DNA of 64,000 bases from Rhizobium sp. Root483D2. GTDB lineage: Bacteria; Pseudomonadota; Alphaproteobacteria; Rhizobiales; Rhizobiaceae. The stretch lies in NCBI RefSeq assembly GCF_001426685.1, contig NZ_LMFB01000019.1:207957-271956 (forward strand), given 5' to 3'. The position numbers and the translations under genes were made by a program. Below, piece by piece: positions 53,658 through 61,719 of this stretch. The notes beneath the pieces are model-generated. The model worked only from the letters and a program-made list of their open reading frames with translations. It ran no database searches and was not told the origin of the DNA. Each line of letters starts with the position of its first letter. The first letter of the stretch is position 1.

Positions 53658-54545
53658 TTACCCGGTGGCTTTCACGCGCGCCAGGCCGGCGCGGGCTGGT
53701 TCGTATTTGGGATCCAGCGACAGCGCATGGCCGTAGGATTTTGCGGCCTTTGCCTTGTCGCCACGGCGCTCATAGACCAGCGCCTGGTTGGCCCAGGATT
53801 CGGCGATCTTGCCGTTCAGATTGATGGCCGTGTTGAAATCCGCAAACGCGTTATCGTCGTCGTTGGTGGCGACATAGGAAATCCCGCGGCCGTTGTAAGG
53901 CTCGGGCGCGCTGGGCGAAAGCGAGATCGCGGTCGAGAAATCCTCGATCGCCTGGGCATGCTGCTTGCGGGCCTGATAGATCAAACCGCGATTGTGATAG
54001 GCGCGGGGATCTGTCGTGTCGAGTTCGATGGCCTTGTTGAAATCGGCGAAAGCCTGATCCAGCTGCCCGGCCTGGCGATAAAGATTGCCGCGGCCGATGA
54101 AAGCGACGTCGTAACGAGGGTTCAGCTGCAGCGCCCGGTTATAGTCGGATTGTGCTGACGACTGGTCGCCCATATTGCGTTCGACAAGCGCCCGGTTGGC
54201 ATAGGCCTGGTAGAATTGCGGGTTGAGTTCAATCGCCTTGTTGAAATCGGCAAGCGCCCGGCGGAATTCGCCGGCGCGGCCATAGGCCGACCCACGCACA
54301 TTGTAGCCTTCCGGATCGCTCGGATTGGCGGAAATCACGGCGGAGAGCGAAGCGATGTTCTCCTCGCTGCCCTGTGCCCGCTCGACACGCATCATGTCGT
54401 TCGACGTCTCGGCGGTGGTGCAGCCTGAAAGCGCCAAAGCGCCGGCCACCGCCAATAGGGAGGCGAGAGCGAAGCCGCGACGATGGGAGCGCCCGGCATG
54501 GCCGGTATGGTCGGAAAAATCCGCAGTCCTGGCAGTCGATGTCAA
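53658..54545 (-). CDS. TPR-repeat lipoprotein
   Basis: 295 aa. A lipobox in ALALSGCTTAE (Cys at about 42) predicts an outer-membrane or periplasmic lipoprotein; the long N-terminal head before it (DHTGHAGRSHRRGFALASLL) is partly cytoplasmic in the precursor. Six to seven TPR units follow, for example EFRRALADFNKAIELNPQFY, DQAFADFNKAIELDTTDPRA and KAAKSYGHALSLDPKYEPAR. A role in complex assembly in the envelope is likely; no specific partner is known. Confidence 0.9.
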   Translation of the reverse strand: MTSTARTADFSDHTGHAGRSHRRGFALASLLAVAGALALSGCTTAETSNDMMRVERAQGSEENIASLSAVISANPSDPEGYNVRGSAYGRAGEFRRALADFNKAIELNPQFYQAYANRALVERNMGDQSSAQSDYNRALQLNPRYDVAFIGRGNLYRQAGQLDQAFADFNKAIELDTTDPRAYHNRGLIYQARKQHAQAIEDFSTAISLSPSAPEPYNGRGISYVATNDDDNAFADFNTAINLNGKIAESWANQALVYERRGDKAKAAKSYGHALSLDPKYEPARAGLARVKATG

Positions 54546-54826
54546 GATTGATTTCCTCGATTAAGCGAAGCGTCTCGGCATGTCCCGGGCCTGTAGCGGC
54601 GGATCGGGCCAGCATGCACAGTTTCAAAGTCCGGGACGCTCTTACACCATAATGGGTGGCACCATCATGATGGGCGTTCCGTGTGTCCGAAGACAGTGTA
54701 GCACGCTCTGCGCGCTGGTCGCCCGTACGCGGAATTATTTCCGGTGCGACTGAAGAAATAGAAAGAGCGGTGGCGATGATATCGCCCCCGCCCGATTTAC
54801 GCGTCAAATGCGCCGTAAATGCTTGA

Positions 54827-55066
54827 TCAGCGTGCTGCAGCCGCCGAAGGGCGGGCGGTCACGATGCCGCTTTCGCGCTGCAGACGCTTGCGGGCCAGCT
54901 TGCGGATGCGGCGAACGCCTTCAGCCTTTTCGCGGGCGCGCTTCTGGGATGGCTTTTCGTAGGCCTCACGCATCTTCATTTCGCGGAAAATGCCTTCGCG
55001 CTGCATCTTCTTCTTGAGTGCGCGAAGCGCTTGATCGACATTGTTGTCGCGGACTAGTACCTGCAC
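54827..55066 (-). CDS. rpsU: 30S ribosomal protein S21
   Basis: 79-aa basic ribosomal protein. The start is GTG at 55066 (reads [15 protein letters not shown]), with AAGGA 10 nt upstream. [20 protein letters not shown] and [20 protein letters not shown] match S21. Length and start are typical of rhizobia. It is followed by an Ala-rich tail (ARPSAAAAR). No partner gene; the flanks of about 280 and 420 bp carry no other gene. Confidence 0.96.
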   Translation of the reverse strand: MQVLVRDNNVDQALRALKKKMQREGIFREMKMREAYEKPSQKRAREKAEGVRRIRKLARKRLQRESGIVTARPSAAAAR

Positions 55067-55483
55067 GTGAATCCCGTTCCTTCAGTTTGGAGTGATCGCC
55101 TCATGAAGTCAGGTCAACGAGGCAAAAAAATAATGTTCGCGGAGCCCGGAAGCTTTACGATTGGGTGAGCGGATACCAGATCGCTCGCCCAAAGTCCAGC
55201 TTGCAGTTGCTTTCCCTCGCTGAAACTGCCGGAAAACCGTGGCTTTGCGGCATGGGGTGCGGGAATTGCGATGCGGCGAGGGTGCGCGTCAGCAGGTGCG
55301 GCGCGCTTTCCCATATGTGCACCGCCTTATATTGCAGCGGGGATGCGGCATGTCGCAAGTCGTGCGACAAGCGCCGTCTCGCGTCGCAAAAGAAACGTTG
55401 CGGAAGTCCGGGATTTGCGATTTCTAGGTTCGACCTTAAGAAATTCACCGGCCTTTCGGCAGGACTACGGAGTGTGAAAGCGG
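55067..55483. other. intergenic region between rpsU and soxB
   Basis: About 415 bp without a convincing gene. It holds the divergent promoters of rpsU and soxB. A 19-bp perfect inverted repeat at 55351-55369 is listed separately. Confidence 0.5.
55351..55369. promoter_or_regulatory. 19-bp palindrome upstream of soxB
   Basis: TGTCGCA-AGTCG-TGCGACA, a perfect 7-5-7 inverted repeat, 115 bp before the soxB start. A candidate operator for the sarcosine/glycine-betaine regulator; no such regulator gene is in the window. Confidence 0.5.
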
Positions 55484-56737
55484 ATGCGCAAATATTCGGT
55501 TTTTGCTGTCGCTCGCGAAGCGATGCGCGGCCACAGGGGATGGGAGGCGCAATGGACCTCGCCCGAGCCGCGCAAAGAGTATGATGTCATCATCATCGGC
55601 GCCGGCGGTCATGGTCTGGGCACGGCCTATTATCTTGCCAAGGAACACGGCATCACCAATATCGCGGTGCTGGAAAAAGGCTGGCTCGGCGGCGGCAATA
55701 CCGGCCGCAACACCACCATCATCCGCTCCAACTATCTTTATGACGAAAGCGCGGGGATCTATGATCACGCTCTGAAGCTCTGGGATGGGCTCAGCCAGGA
55801 TCTCAACTACAACGTCATGTATTCGGCGCGCGGCGTGATGATGCTGTCGCACAACATTCACGACCAGCAGGTGTTCAAGCGGCATATCCATGCCAACCGC
55901 CTCAACGGCATCGACAATGAATGGCTGACGCCGGAGCAGGCGCAGGAATTCTGCCCGCCGCTCGATATTTCCCGCAACGCCCGCTATCCGATCAATGGCG
56001 CCGCCCTGCAGCGCCGCGGCGGCACGGCCCGTCACGACGCCGTTGCCTGGGGCTATGCCCGCGCGGCCGCCGATCGCGGTGTTCATATTATCCAGAACTG
56101 TGAAGTCACCGGTATCCGCCGCAACCCGGACGGCTCCGTTGCCGGTGTCGATACCAATCGCGGCCAGATCAATGCCAAGAAGGTCGGCGTCGTCGCCGCC
56201 GGTCACACCTCGGTTCTGATGGAAATGGCCGGCGTGCGCATGCCGCTGGTCAGCTATCCGCTGCAGGCCTTGGTGTCCGAGCCGGTCAAGCCGATCTTCC
56301 CCTGCGTTGTCATGTCCAACACCGTGCACGCCTATATCTCGCAGTCCGACAAGGGCGAACTCGTCATCGGCGCCGGGACCGACCAGTATTCCTCCTATTC
56401 CCAGACCGGCGGCCTGCAGATCATCACCCATACGCTGGATGCGATCTGCGAGCTGTTTCCCATTTTCCGCCGGATGAAGATGATGCGCTCCTGGGGCGGT
56501 ATCGTCGATGTGACGCCGGATCGCTCGCCGATCCTCGCCAAGACCCCGGTTTCCGGTCTCTATGTCAACTGTGGCTGGGGAACCGGCGGCTTCAAGGCGA
56601 CGCCGGGCTCGGCCAATGTCTTTGCCCACACTATTGCCAACGACGCGCCGCACAAGATCAACGCGCCGTTCACGCTGGAACGCTTCCGCTCAGGCCGCCT
56701 GATCGACGAAGCGGCCGCTGCCGCCGTTGCGCATTGA
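55484..56737 (+). CDS. soxB: sarcosine oxidase, beta subunit
   Basis: 417-aa FAD-containing subunit of the heterotetrameric enzyme that oxidises sarcosine to glycine and passes a one-carbon unit to tetrahydrofolate. FAD motif VIIIGAGGHGLGTAYYLAKE at about 35-54; the His in GGTARHDAVAWGYAR (about residue 183) may carry the covalent FMN seen in relatives. C-terminal NCGWGTGGFKATPGSANVFA fits the flavoprotein. Starts at ATG 55484. It is separated from soxD by a 230-bp gap filled by a mosaic repeat. Confidence 0.95.
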   Translation: MRKYSVFAVAREAMRGHRGWEAQWTSPEPRKEYDVIIIGAGGHGLGTAYYLAKEHGITNIAVLEKGWLGGGNTGRNTTIIRSNYLYDESAGIYDHALKLWDGLSQDLNYNVMYSARGVMMLSHNIHDQQVFKRHIHANRLNGIDNEWLTPEQAQEFCPPLDISRNARYPINGAALQRRGGTARHDAVAWGYARAAADRGVHIIQNCEVTGIRRNPDGSVAGVDTNRGQINAKKVGVVAAGHTSVLMEMAGVRMPLVSYPLQALVSEPVKPIFPCVVMSNTVHAYISQSDKGELVIGAGTDQYSSYSQTGGLQIITHTLDAICELFPIFRRMKMMRSWGGIVDVTPDRSPILAKTPVSGLYVNCGWGTGGFKATPGSANVFAHTIANDAPHKINAPFTLERFRSGRLIDEAAAAAVAH

Positions 56738-56764
56738 TGGGTGTGTTGATGTTCAGTGCTCGCG

Positions 56765-56901
56765 GTTACCCCCCTCTGTCACTTCGTGACATCTCCCCCT
56801 CAAGGGGGGAGATCGTTCTTTTTCCTTACAGGCGTAAAAGTCAGCGGCTGATCTCCCCCCTTGAGGGGGAGATGCCCCGAGAGGGGCAGAGGGGGGTAAG
56901 C
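56765..56901. repeat. mosaic intergenic repeat, second family, between soxB and soxD
   Basis: Ends are inverted: GGTTACCCCCCTCTG at the left, CAGAGGGGGGTAAG at the right. Inside are two facing ATCTCCCCCTCAAGGGGGGA-type boxes (56790-56812 and 56850-56872). Same design as 21024-21146, with different inner hairpins. Confidence 0.8.
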
Positions 56902-56966
56902 CTCCGCAAACTCGATACGCACCTTGTTCCGTCGTTCCGCCATGCCCAACCGGCAGGGAGTCTCCC

Positions 56967-57311
56967 ATGCTTTTGATCTACTGCCCCTATTGTGAGGAAG
57001 AGCGTTCCGAGCTCGAATTCCGCCAGGCCGGCGACGCGCATATCGCGCGTCCGACCGATATGACCGATATGACCGACGAGGATTTCGAGGCGTTCTTCTT
57101 CCTGCGCGACAACGTCAAGGGCCTCACCTTTGAGCGCTGGCGCCACCTCAACGGCTGTGGCCGGTTCTTCAATGCGGCCCGCGATACCGTCAGCGACAAG
57201 TTCCTGACGACCTACAAGGCCGGCTTGCCGAGACCCGATCTTGGCACGCTGCGCCCGGCAACCGAAGTCACAGTCGAAACCTATGAAGCCACGGAGTCGG
57301 ATGCTAAATGA
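56967..57311 (+). CDS. soxD: sarcosine oxidase, delta subunit
   Basis: 114-aa small subunit. MLLIYCPYCEEERSELEFRQ carries the CxxC of the Zn site, with a third Cys in HLNGCGRFFNAARDT and a His in DAHIARP. The stop overlaps the soxA start by 4 bp (ATGA at 57308), so the two are coupled. No catalytic role is known; it stabilises the complex. AGGGAGTCTCCC precedes the ATG. Confidence 0.94.
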   Translation: MLLIYCPYCEEERSELEFRQAGDAHIARPTDMTDMTDEDFEAFFFLRDNVKGLTFERWRHLNGCGRFFNAARDTVSDKFLTTYKAGLPRPDLGTLRPATEVTVETYEATESDAK

Positions 57312-60301
57312 GCGGCGCCAATCGTATCCCCGGTGCAGGCCGTCTCACCCCTGCAAAAACCGCCCGTTTCTTCTTCGATGGCAAGAGCTATGCAGCCCTT
57401 GAGGGCGACACGGTCGCGTCCGCGCTCCTGGCCAATGGTGTGCATCTCGTCGGCCGCTCGTTCAAGTATCACCGGCCGCGCGGCATCGTGTCGGCGGGTG
57501 CGGAAGAGCCGAACGCCCTGATCGGCGTCGAGCGGGACGCTGCCCGAAAGCAGCCGAACGTGCGCGCCACGGTGCAGGATGTCTTCGACGGCATGAAGGT
57601 GATTTCGCAGAACCGCTGGCCGTCGCTCGCCTTCGATGTCGGCGCGGTCAACAATATCCTGGCCCCCTTCTTTGCCGCCGGCTTCTACTACAAGACCTTC
57701 ATGTGGCCGAAGCAGGCCTGGAAGCATGTCTACGAGCCGCAGATCCGCGCGGCCGCCGGTCTCGGCGTTTCGCCGACCGAGGACGATACCGATCATTATG
57801 CCAGCCGCTACGCTCATTGCGACGTGCTGGTGATCGGCGCCGGCGTTGCCGGTCTTTCGGCAGCGCTCGCCGCTGCCAAGACCGGGGCCCGCGTCATCAT
57901 CTGCGACGAACAGCCGGAAGTCGGCGGCGCGCTGCATTACGACAAGAGCGTCACCATTGACGGGCTGGATGGTTTCACCTGGGCACAGGCGACCGCTGCC
58001 AACCTGGCGAAGATGGACAATGTCACCGTCCTGCCGCGCACGACGGCCTTCGGCTACTACGCCCAGAATTTCGTCGGCCTCAACGAGCGCGTGACGGAGC
58101 ATCTGGCAAAGCCCGACAAGAGGCTGCCGCGCGAGCGCCTCTGGCAGGTCCGCGCCAAGCGCGTCATCATCGCCACCGGCGCGATCGAACGGCATATGGT
58201 GTTTGCCAATAACGACCGCCCCGGCATCATGCTGGCCTCGGCCGCGCGCACCTTCCTCAACCATTTCGGCGTCGCCGTGGGTAAGAAGGTGGGCGTCTAC
58301 ACCGCCAACGATTCAGCCTACGAGGCCGCCTTCGACCTGAAGCGTGCCGGCATCACCATCGCTGCCATCGTCGATAGCCGCGAGCAGCCGGGCGAAGCCG
58401 TGCTTGCAGAAGCCCGGGCGCTCGGCATCGAGGTCCTCACCGGCCACGGCGTCGTCGATACCGGCGGCAAGCTTCGGGTTTCGTCCATGTCGGTTGCCCG
58501 CAATGGCGGCGGCTCAGCCCGCAAGATCGCCGTCGATGCGCTGCTCGTCTCGGCCGGATGGACGCCGTCGGTGCACATGTTCTCGCAGTCGCGCGGCAAG
58601 GTTGCCTACGACTTCGAAAGCCAGCGCTTCCTGCCCGGCACCTATGCGCAGGATTGCCTTTCCGTCGGCGCCTGCAATGGCACCAACGACCTGCAGGCCA
58701 CCATCGAGGAATCGCTGGCCGCCGGCGAACTGATGTCGAACGCATCGGGCTTTACCGCCGCAGACAAGCTGGAGCTTCAGGGCGTAAACGCCTTTGCCTG
58801 GACCGGCGGCATGGCGGGTGCGGCCGAAGGTGCGGGGCCTGACACGACGGTCAAGGCCTTCATCGACTTCCAGAACGATGTCTGCGCCAAGGATATCCGT
58901 CTTGCCGTGCGCGAAGGCATGCATTCGATCGAGCATATCAAGCGCTTCACCACCAATGGCATGGCAACTGACCAGGGCAAGCTTTCCAACATTCATGGCC
59001 TTGCCATCGCCGCCGAAACGCTTGGCCGCGAAATCCCCAAGGTCGGCCTCACCACCTTCCGTGCGCCGTATACGCCGGTGACATTCGGGACGCTGATCAA
59101 CCATTCGCGCGGCGAACTGTTCGATCCGACCCGCAAGACACCGATGCATGCGCTGGAAGAAGCTGAAGGCGCGGTGTTTGAGGATGTCGGCCAGTGGAAG
59201 CGCGCCTGGTATTATCCGCGCGCCGGCGAGGACATGCATCAGGCCGTCAACCGCGAGTGCAAGACCGTGCGCGACGTTGCCGGCATCTTCGATGCCTCGA
59301 CGCTCGGCAAGATCGAGGTGGTCGGCCCGGATGCGGCGCAGTTCCTCAATCTCATCTATACCAACAGCTGGGATACGCTGAAGCCCGGCCGCTGCCGCTA
59401 CGGCATCATGCTGCGCGAAGACGGTTTCGTCTATGACGACGGCGTTATCGGGCGTATGGCGGAAGATCGCTTCCATGTGACGACGACGACGGGCGGCGCT
59501 GCCCGTGTCATGAACCATATGGAAGATTATCTGCAGACTGAGTTTCCGCATCTGAACGTCTGGCTGACCTCTGCCACGGAGCAGTGGGCTGTCATCGCAG
59601 TTCAGGGACCCAAGGCCCGCGAGATCATCGCGCCGCTGGTGGAGGAGATCGACCTGTCGAACGAAGCCTTCCCGCACATGAGCGTTCGCGAAGGCAAAAT
59701 CTGCGGCGTGCCGACACGGCTGTTTCGCATGTCGTTCACCGGCGAAACCGGCTTCGAGGTCAACGTCCCCGCCGATTTCGGCCCGGCCGTCTGGGCTGCG
59801 ATCTATGAACGTGCGCAAGCGCTCGGCGCCTGTGCCTACGGGACCGAGGCGATGCATATCCTGCGCGCCGAAAAGGGCTACATCATCGTCGGCCAGGACA
59901 CCGATGGCACCGTGACGCCGGACGATGCGTCGCTCGGCTGGGCCGTCGGCAAGAAGAAGACGGATTTCGTCGGCATCCGCGGCCTGCGCCGCCCCGACCT
60001 GGTCGCCGATGGCCGCAAGCAGCTTGTCGGACTTTTGACCAAGGATCCCAACGTCGTGCTGGAAGAAGGCGCGCAGATCGTTGCCGATCCCAACCAGCCG
60101 CTGCCGATGACGATGATCGGGCATGTGACCTCGGCCTACTGGTCGGAAAATTGCGGCCGTTCGATCGCACTGGCGCTGGTTGCCGGCGGCAAGGCGAAGA
60201 TCGGCCAGACGCTCTATGTGCCGATGCCCGACAAGACGATCGCCGTCGAAGTGAGCGACATGGTGTTCTTTGACAAGGAAGGAGGCCGCATCAATGGCTG
60301 A
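57308..60301 (+). CDS. soxA: sarcosine oxidase, alpha subunit
   Basis: 997-aa large subunit that carries NAD and folate sites. N-terminal 2Fe-2S-like fold region (ALEGDTVASALLANGVHLVG), a Rossmann NAD site VLVIGAGVAGLSAALAAAKT (from about 176), and a C-terminal glycine-cleavage T-like folate domain from about residue 610 (LEEAEGAVFEDVGQWKRAWY, MSFTGETGFEVNVPADFGPA). Length normal. It overlaps soxD by 4 bp and soxG by 8 bp, so all three are translated together. Confidence 0.96.
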   Translation: MSGANRIPGAGRLTPAKTARFFFDGKSYAALEGDTVASALLANGVHLVGRSFKYHRPRGIVSAGAEEPNALIGVERDAARKQPNVRATVQDVFDGMKVISQNRWPSLAFDVGAVNNILAPFFAAGFYYKTFMWPKQAWKHVYEPQIRAAAGLGVSPTEDDTDHYASRYAHCDVLVIGAGVAGLSAALAAAKTGARVIICDEQPEVGGALHYDKSVTIDGLDGFTWAQATAANLAKMDNVTVLPRTTAFGYYAQNFVGLNERVTEHLAKPDKRLPRERLWQVRAKRVIIATGAIERHMVFANNDRPGIMLASAARTFLNHFGVAVGKKVGVYTANDSAYEAAFDLKRAGITIAAIVDSREQPGEAVLAEARALGIEVLTGHGVVDTGGKLRVSSMSVARNGGGSARKIAVDALLVSAGWTPSVHMFSQSRGKVAYDFESQRFLPGTYAQDCLSVGACNGTNDLQATIEESLAAGELMSNASGFTAADKLELQGVNAFAWTGGMAGAAEGAGPDTTVKAFIDFQNDVCAKDIRLAVREGMHSIEHIKRFTTNGMATDQGKLSNIHGLAIAAETLGREIPKVGLTTFRAPYTPVTFGTLINHSRGELFDPTRKTPMHALEEAEGAVFEDVGQWKRAWYYPRAGEDMHQAVNRECKTVRDVAGIFDASTLGKIEVVGPDAAQFLNLIYTNSWDTLKPGRCRYGIMLREDGFVYDDGVIGRMAEDRFHVTTTTGGAARVMNHMEDYLQTEFPHLNVWLTSATEQWAVIAVQGPKAREIIAPLVEEIDLSNEAFPHMSVREGKICGVPTRLFRMSFTGETGFEVNVPADFGPAVWAAIYERAQALGACAYGTEAMHILRAEKGYIIVGQDTDGTVTPDDASLGWAVGKKKTDFVGIRGLRRPDLVADGRKQLVGLLTKDPNVVLEEGAQIVADPNQPLPMTMIGHVTSAYWSENCGRSIALALVAGGKAKIGQTLYVPMPDKTIAVEVSDMVFFDKEGGRING

Positions 60302-60857
60302 TCTGATTGGGGCCAATGTGGCATCCCGCACCCTGCCGCTTGCAGGCTTTCATGGCGGCTCTGGTGCTGCCGCGCTTTCGGTGGCAGCACCGGCAACCCG
60401 GATTTCTCTGCGGGCAAAGCCCGATGCCGTCTCCGCACTCTCCGGTGCGCTCGGACTGCCGCTGCCGGTCAAGGCCAAGACCTCGGCATCGTCGAATGGC
60501 CGCCATGCGCTCTGGCTCGGGCCGGACGAATGGCTCGTCATCGACGAGAACGGGGCCGACCTGATGGCGGCTGTCACTTCAAGCAACGTGCTGCATTCGG
60601 CAACGGATATTTCCCATCGCAACACGGCTGTCATCGTCAAGGGCCGTGGTGCCGTAGTGGCAATCAATTGCGGCTGCCCGCAGGACCTGTCGCTCACAGC
60701 CTTCCCGGTCGGCGCCTGCTCGCGTACGGTCCTGGCCAAGGCCGAAATCGTGCTTCTGCGCACTGCCGAGGACACATTCCGGGTCGAATGCTGGCGGTCG
60801 TTTGCGCCTTATGTCTCGACGCTGCTTGCTGAAGCCGCGGAGGATGCGGGGAACTGA
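60294..60857 (+). CDS. soxG: sarcosine oxidase, gamma subunit
   Basis: 187-aa small subunit; ATG 60294 with AAGGAGGC upstream and within the last codons of soxA (8-bp overlap). The pattern WLGPDEWLVIDENG and SATDISHRNTAVIVKGRGAV, then CPQDLSLTAFPVGACSRTVL is that of SoxG. It completes soxBDAG and ends with AEDAGN. A mosaic repeat follows at 60924. Confidence 0.95.
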   Translation: MADLIGANVASRTLPLAGFHGGSGAAALSVAAPATRISLRAKPDAVSALSGALGLPLPVKAKTSASSNGRHALWLGPDEWLVIDENGADLMAAVTSSNVLHSATDISHRNTAVIVKGRGAVVAINCGCPQDLSLTAFPVGACSRTVLAKAEIVLLRTAEDTFRVECWRSFAPYVSTLLAEAAEDAGN

Positions 60858-60923
60858 CGGCGTTTACGCCGCGCTGATCAGCCTCTGGTCTGGCCGATAC
60901 ACTCGGTAGGACCGGCATCCTCC

Positions 60924-61051
60924 CTCTTCTCCCCAGCGGGGAGAAGGTGGCCCGCAGGGCCGGATGAGGGGGCGGTTCGCCCCGAACTCGCGGAAACACC
61001 CCCTCATCGCCTCGCATGCGCTCGGCACTTCTCCCCGCTGGGGAGAAGGGG
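60924..61051. repeat. mosaic intergenic repeat, copy 2
   Basis: Left arm CTTCTCCCCAGCGGGGAGAAG, then GTGGCCCGCAGGGCCGGATG and AGGGGGCGG. The right arm is inverted: ACCCCCTCATCGCCTCGCAT, then CACTTCTCCCCGCTGGGGAG. It sits between the soxG stop and the MaoC-like gene in convergent orientation. Nearly identical outer boxes to copies at 559 and 63790. Confidence 0.85.
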
Positions 61052-61149
61052 GAAGTCCCTCTCAGGCTCCCTCATTTCATACGCAGTCACCCGACTGGAG
61101 ACCGGATAGCCTTGCCGGAGACCGGAGAGGAACCATGCGACCCTCTGCA

Positions 61150-61638
61150 TCACGCATCCTCCGGCCGGTCCTTCGGGTCGAACTGGATGATCGTCAACCA
61201 AGTGGCGGTGAGGGCCGGTTTGCGTTCGTCTTCGATATCGACGGTGACCTCGTAGGTGACCATCAGCATGCCCGCGCCGCGGAAGCGGGCTTCGGCCATG
61301 GTGAAGTGGCCGCGTACCCTGGCGCCGCTTTTCACCGGCGTCATGAAGCGCACCTTGTCGAAACCATAGTTGATGCCCATCGTCTGTTCGCGGATGCGCG
61401 GCAGGCAATTGTAGTTCATCGCCGAGAGCAGCGAGAGCGACAGGAAACCATGGGCGATCGTGCCGCCGAAGGGGGTTTCGGCGGCGGCGCGAACCGGGTC
61501 GGTATGGATGAACTGGTGGTCGTCGGTGGCGCCTGCAAATTTGTCGATGGTCTCTTGCGAGACGGTGATCCAGTCGGAGGTACCGACCTCGGTGCCCACC
61601 AGGTTCTTGACGTCAGATAGCGAAATTTCCTGCGGCAT
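61150..61638 (-). CDS. MaoC-like hotdog-fold dehydratase
   Basis: 162-aa protein. The active-site pattern ATDDHQFIHTDPVRAAAETP (catalytic Asp and His) and GGTIAHGFLSLSLLSAM is that of R-specific enoyl-CoA hydratases. Acts on acyl-CoA intermediates in fatty-acid or polyhydroxyalkanoate pathways; the chain-length is not predictable. A stand-alone gene; the neighbouring glgX is also leftward but 80 bp away with its own start. Confidence 0.9.
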   Translation of the reverse strand: MPQEISLSDVKNLVGTEVGTSDWITVSQETIDKFAGATDDHQFIHTDPVRAAAETPFGGTIAHGFLSLSLLSAMNYNCLPRIREQTMGINYGFDKVRFMTPVKSGARVRGHFTMAEARFRGAGMLMVTYEVTVDIEDERKPALTATWLTIIQFDPKDRPEDA

Positions 61639-61719
61639 TCTCTTTTCCGATCAAAAACATCCCCCGTTTCTCTATATGCCGCTCATGCGAAAAACGGCAA
61701 TCGGGGGGAGCCGTCATGC

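Noticed and set aside
54546..54826. Possible small gene or RNA between the TPR and rpsU genes
   Set aside because: No start signal, hairpin-plus-T or conserved frame was found in this 281-bp gap.
58514..60331. 605-codon antisense open frame over soxA
   Set aside because: soxA is a certain gene in the other direction; the antisense frame has no family pattern.
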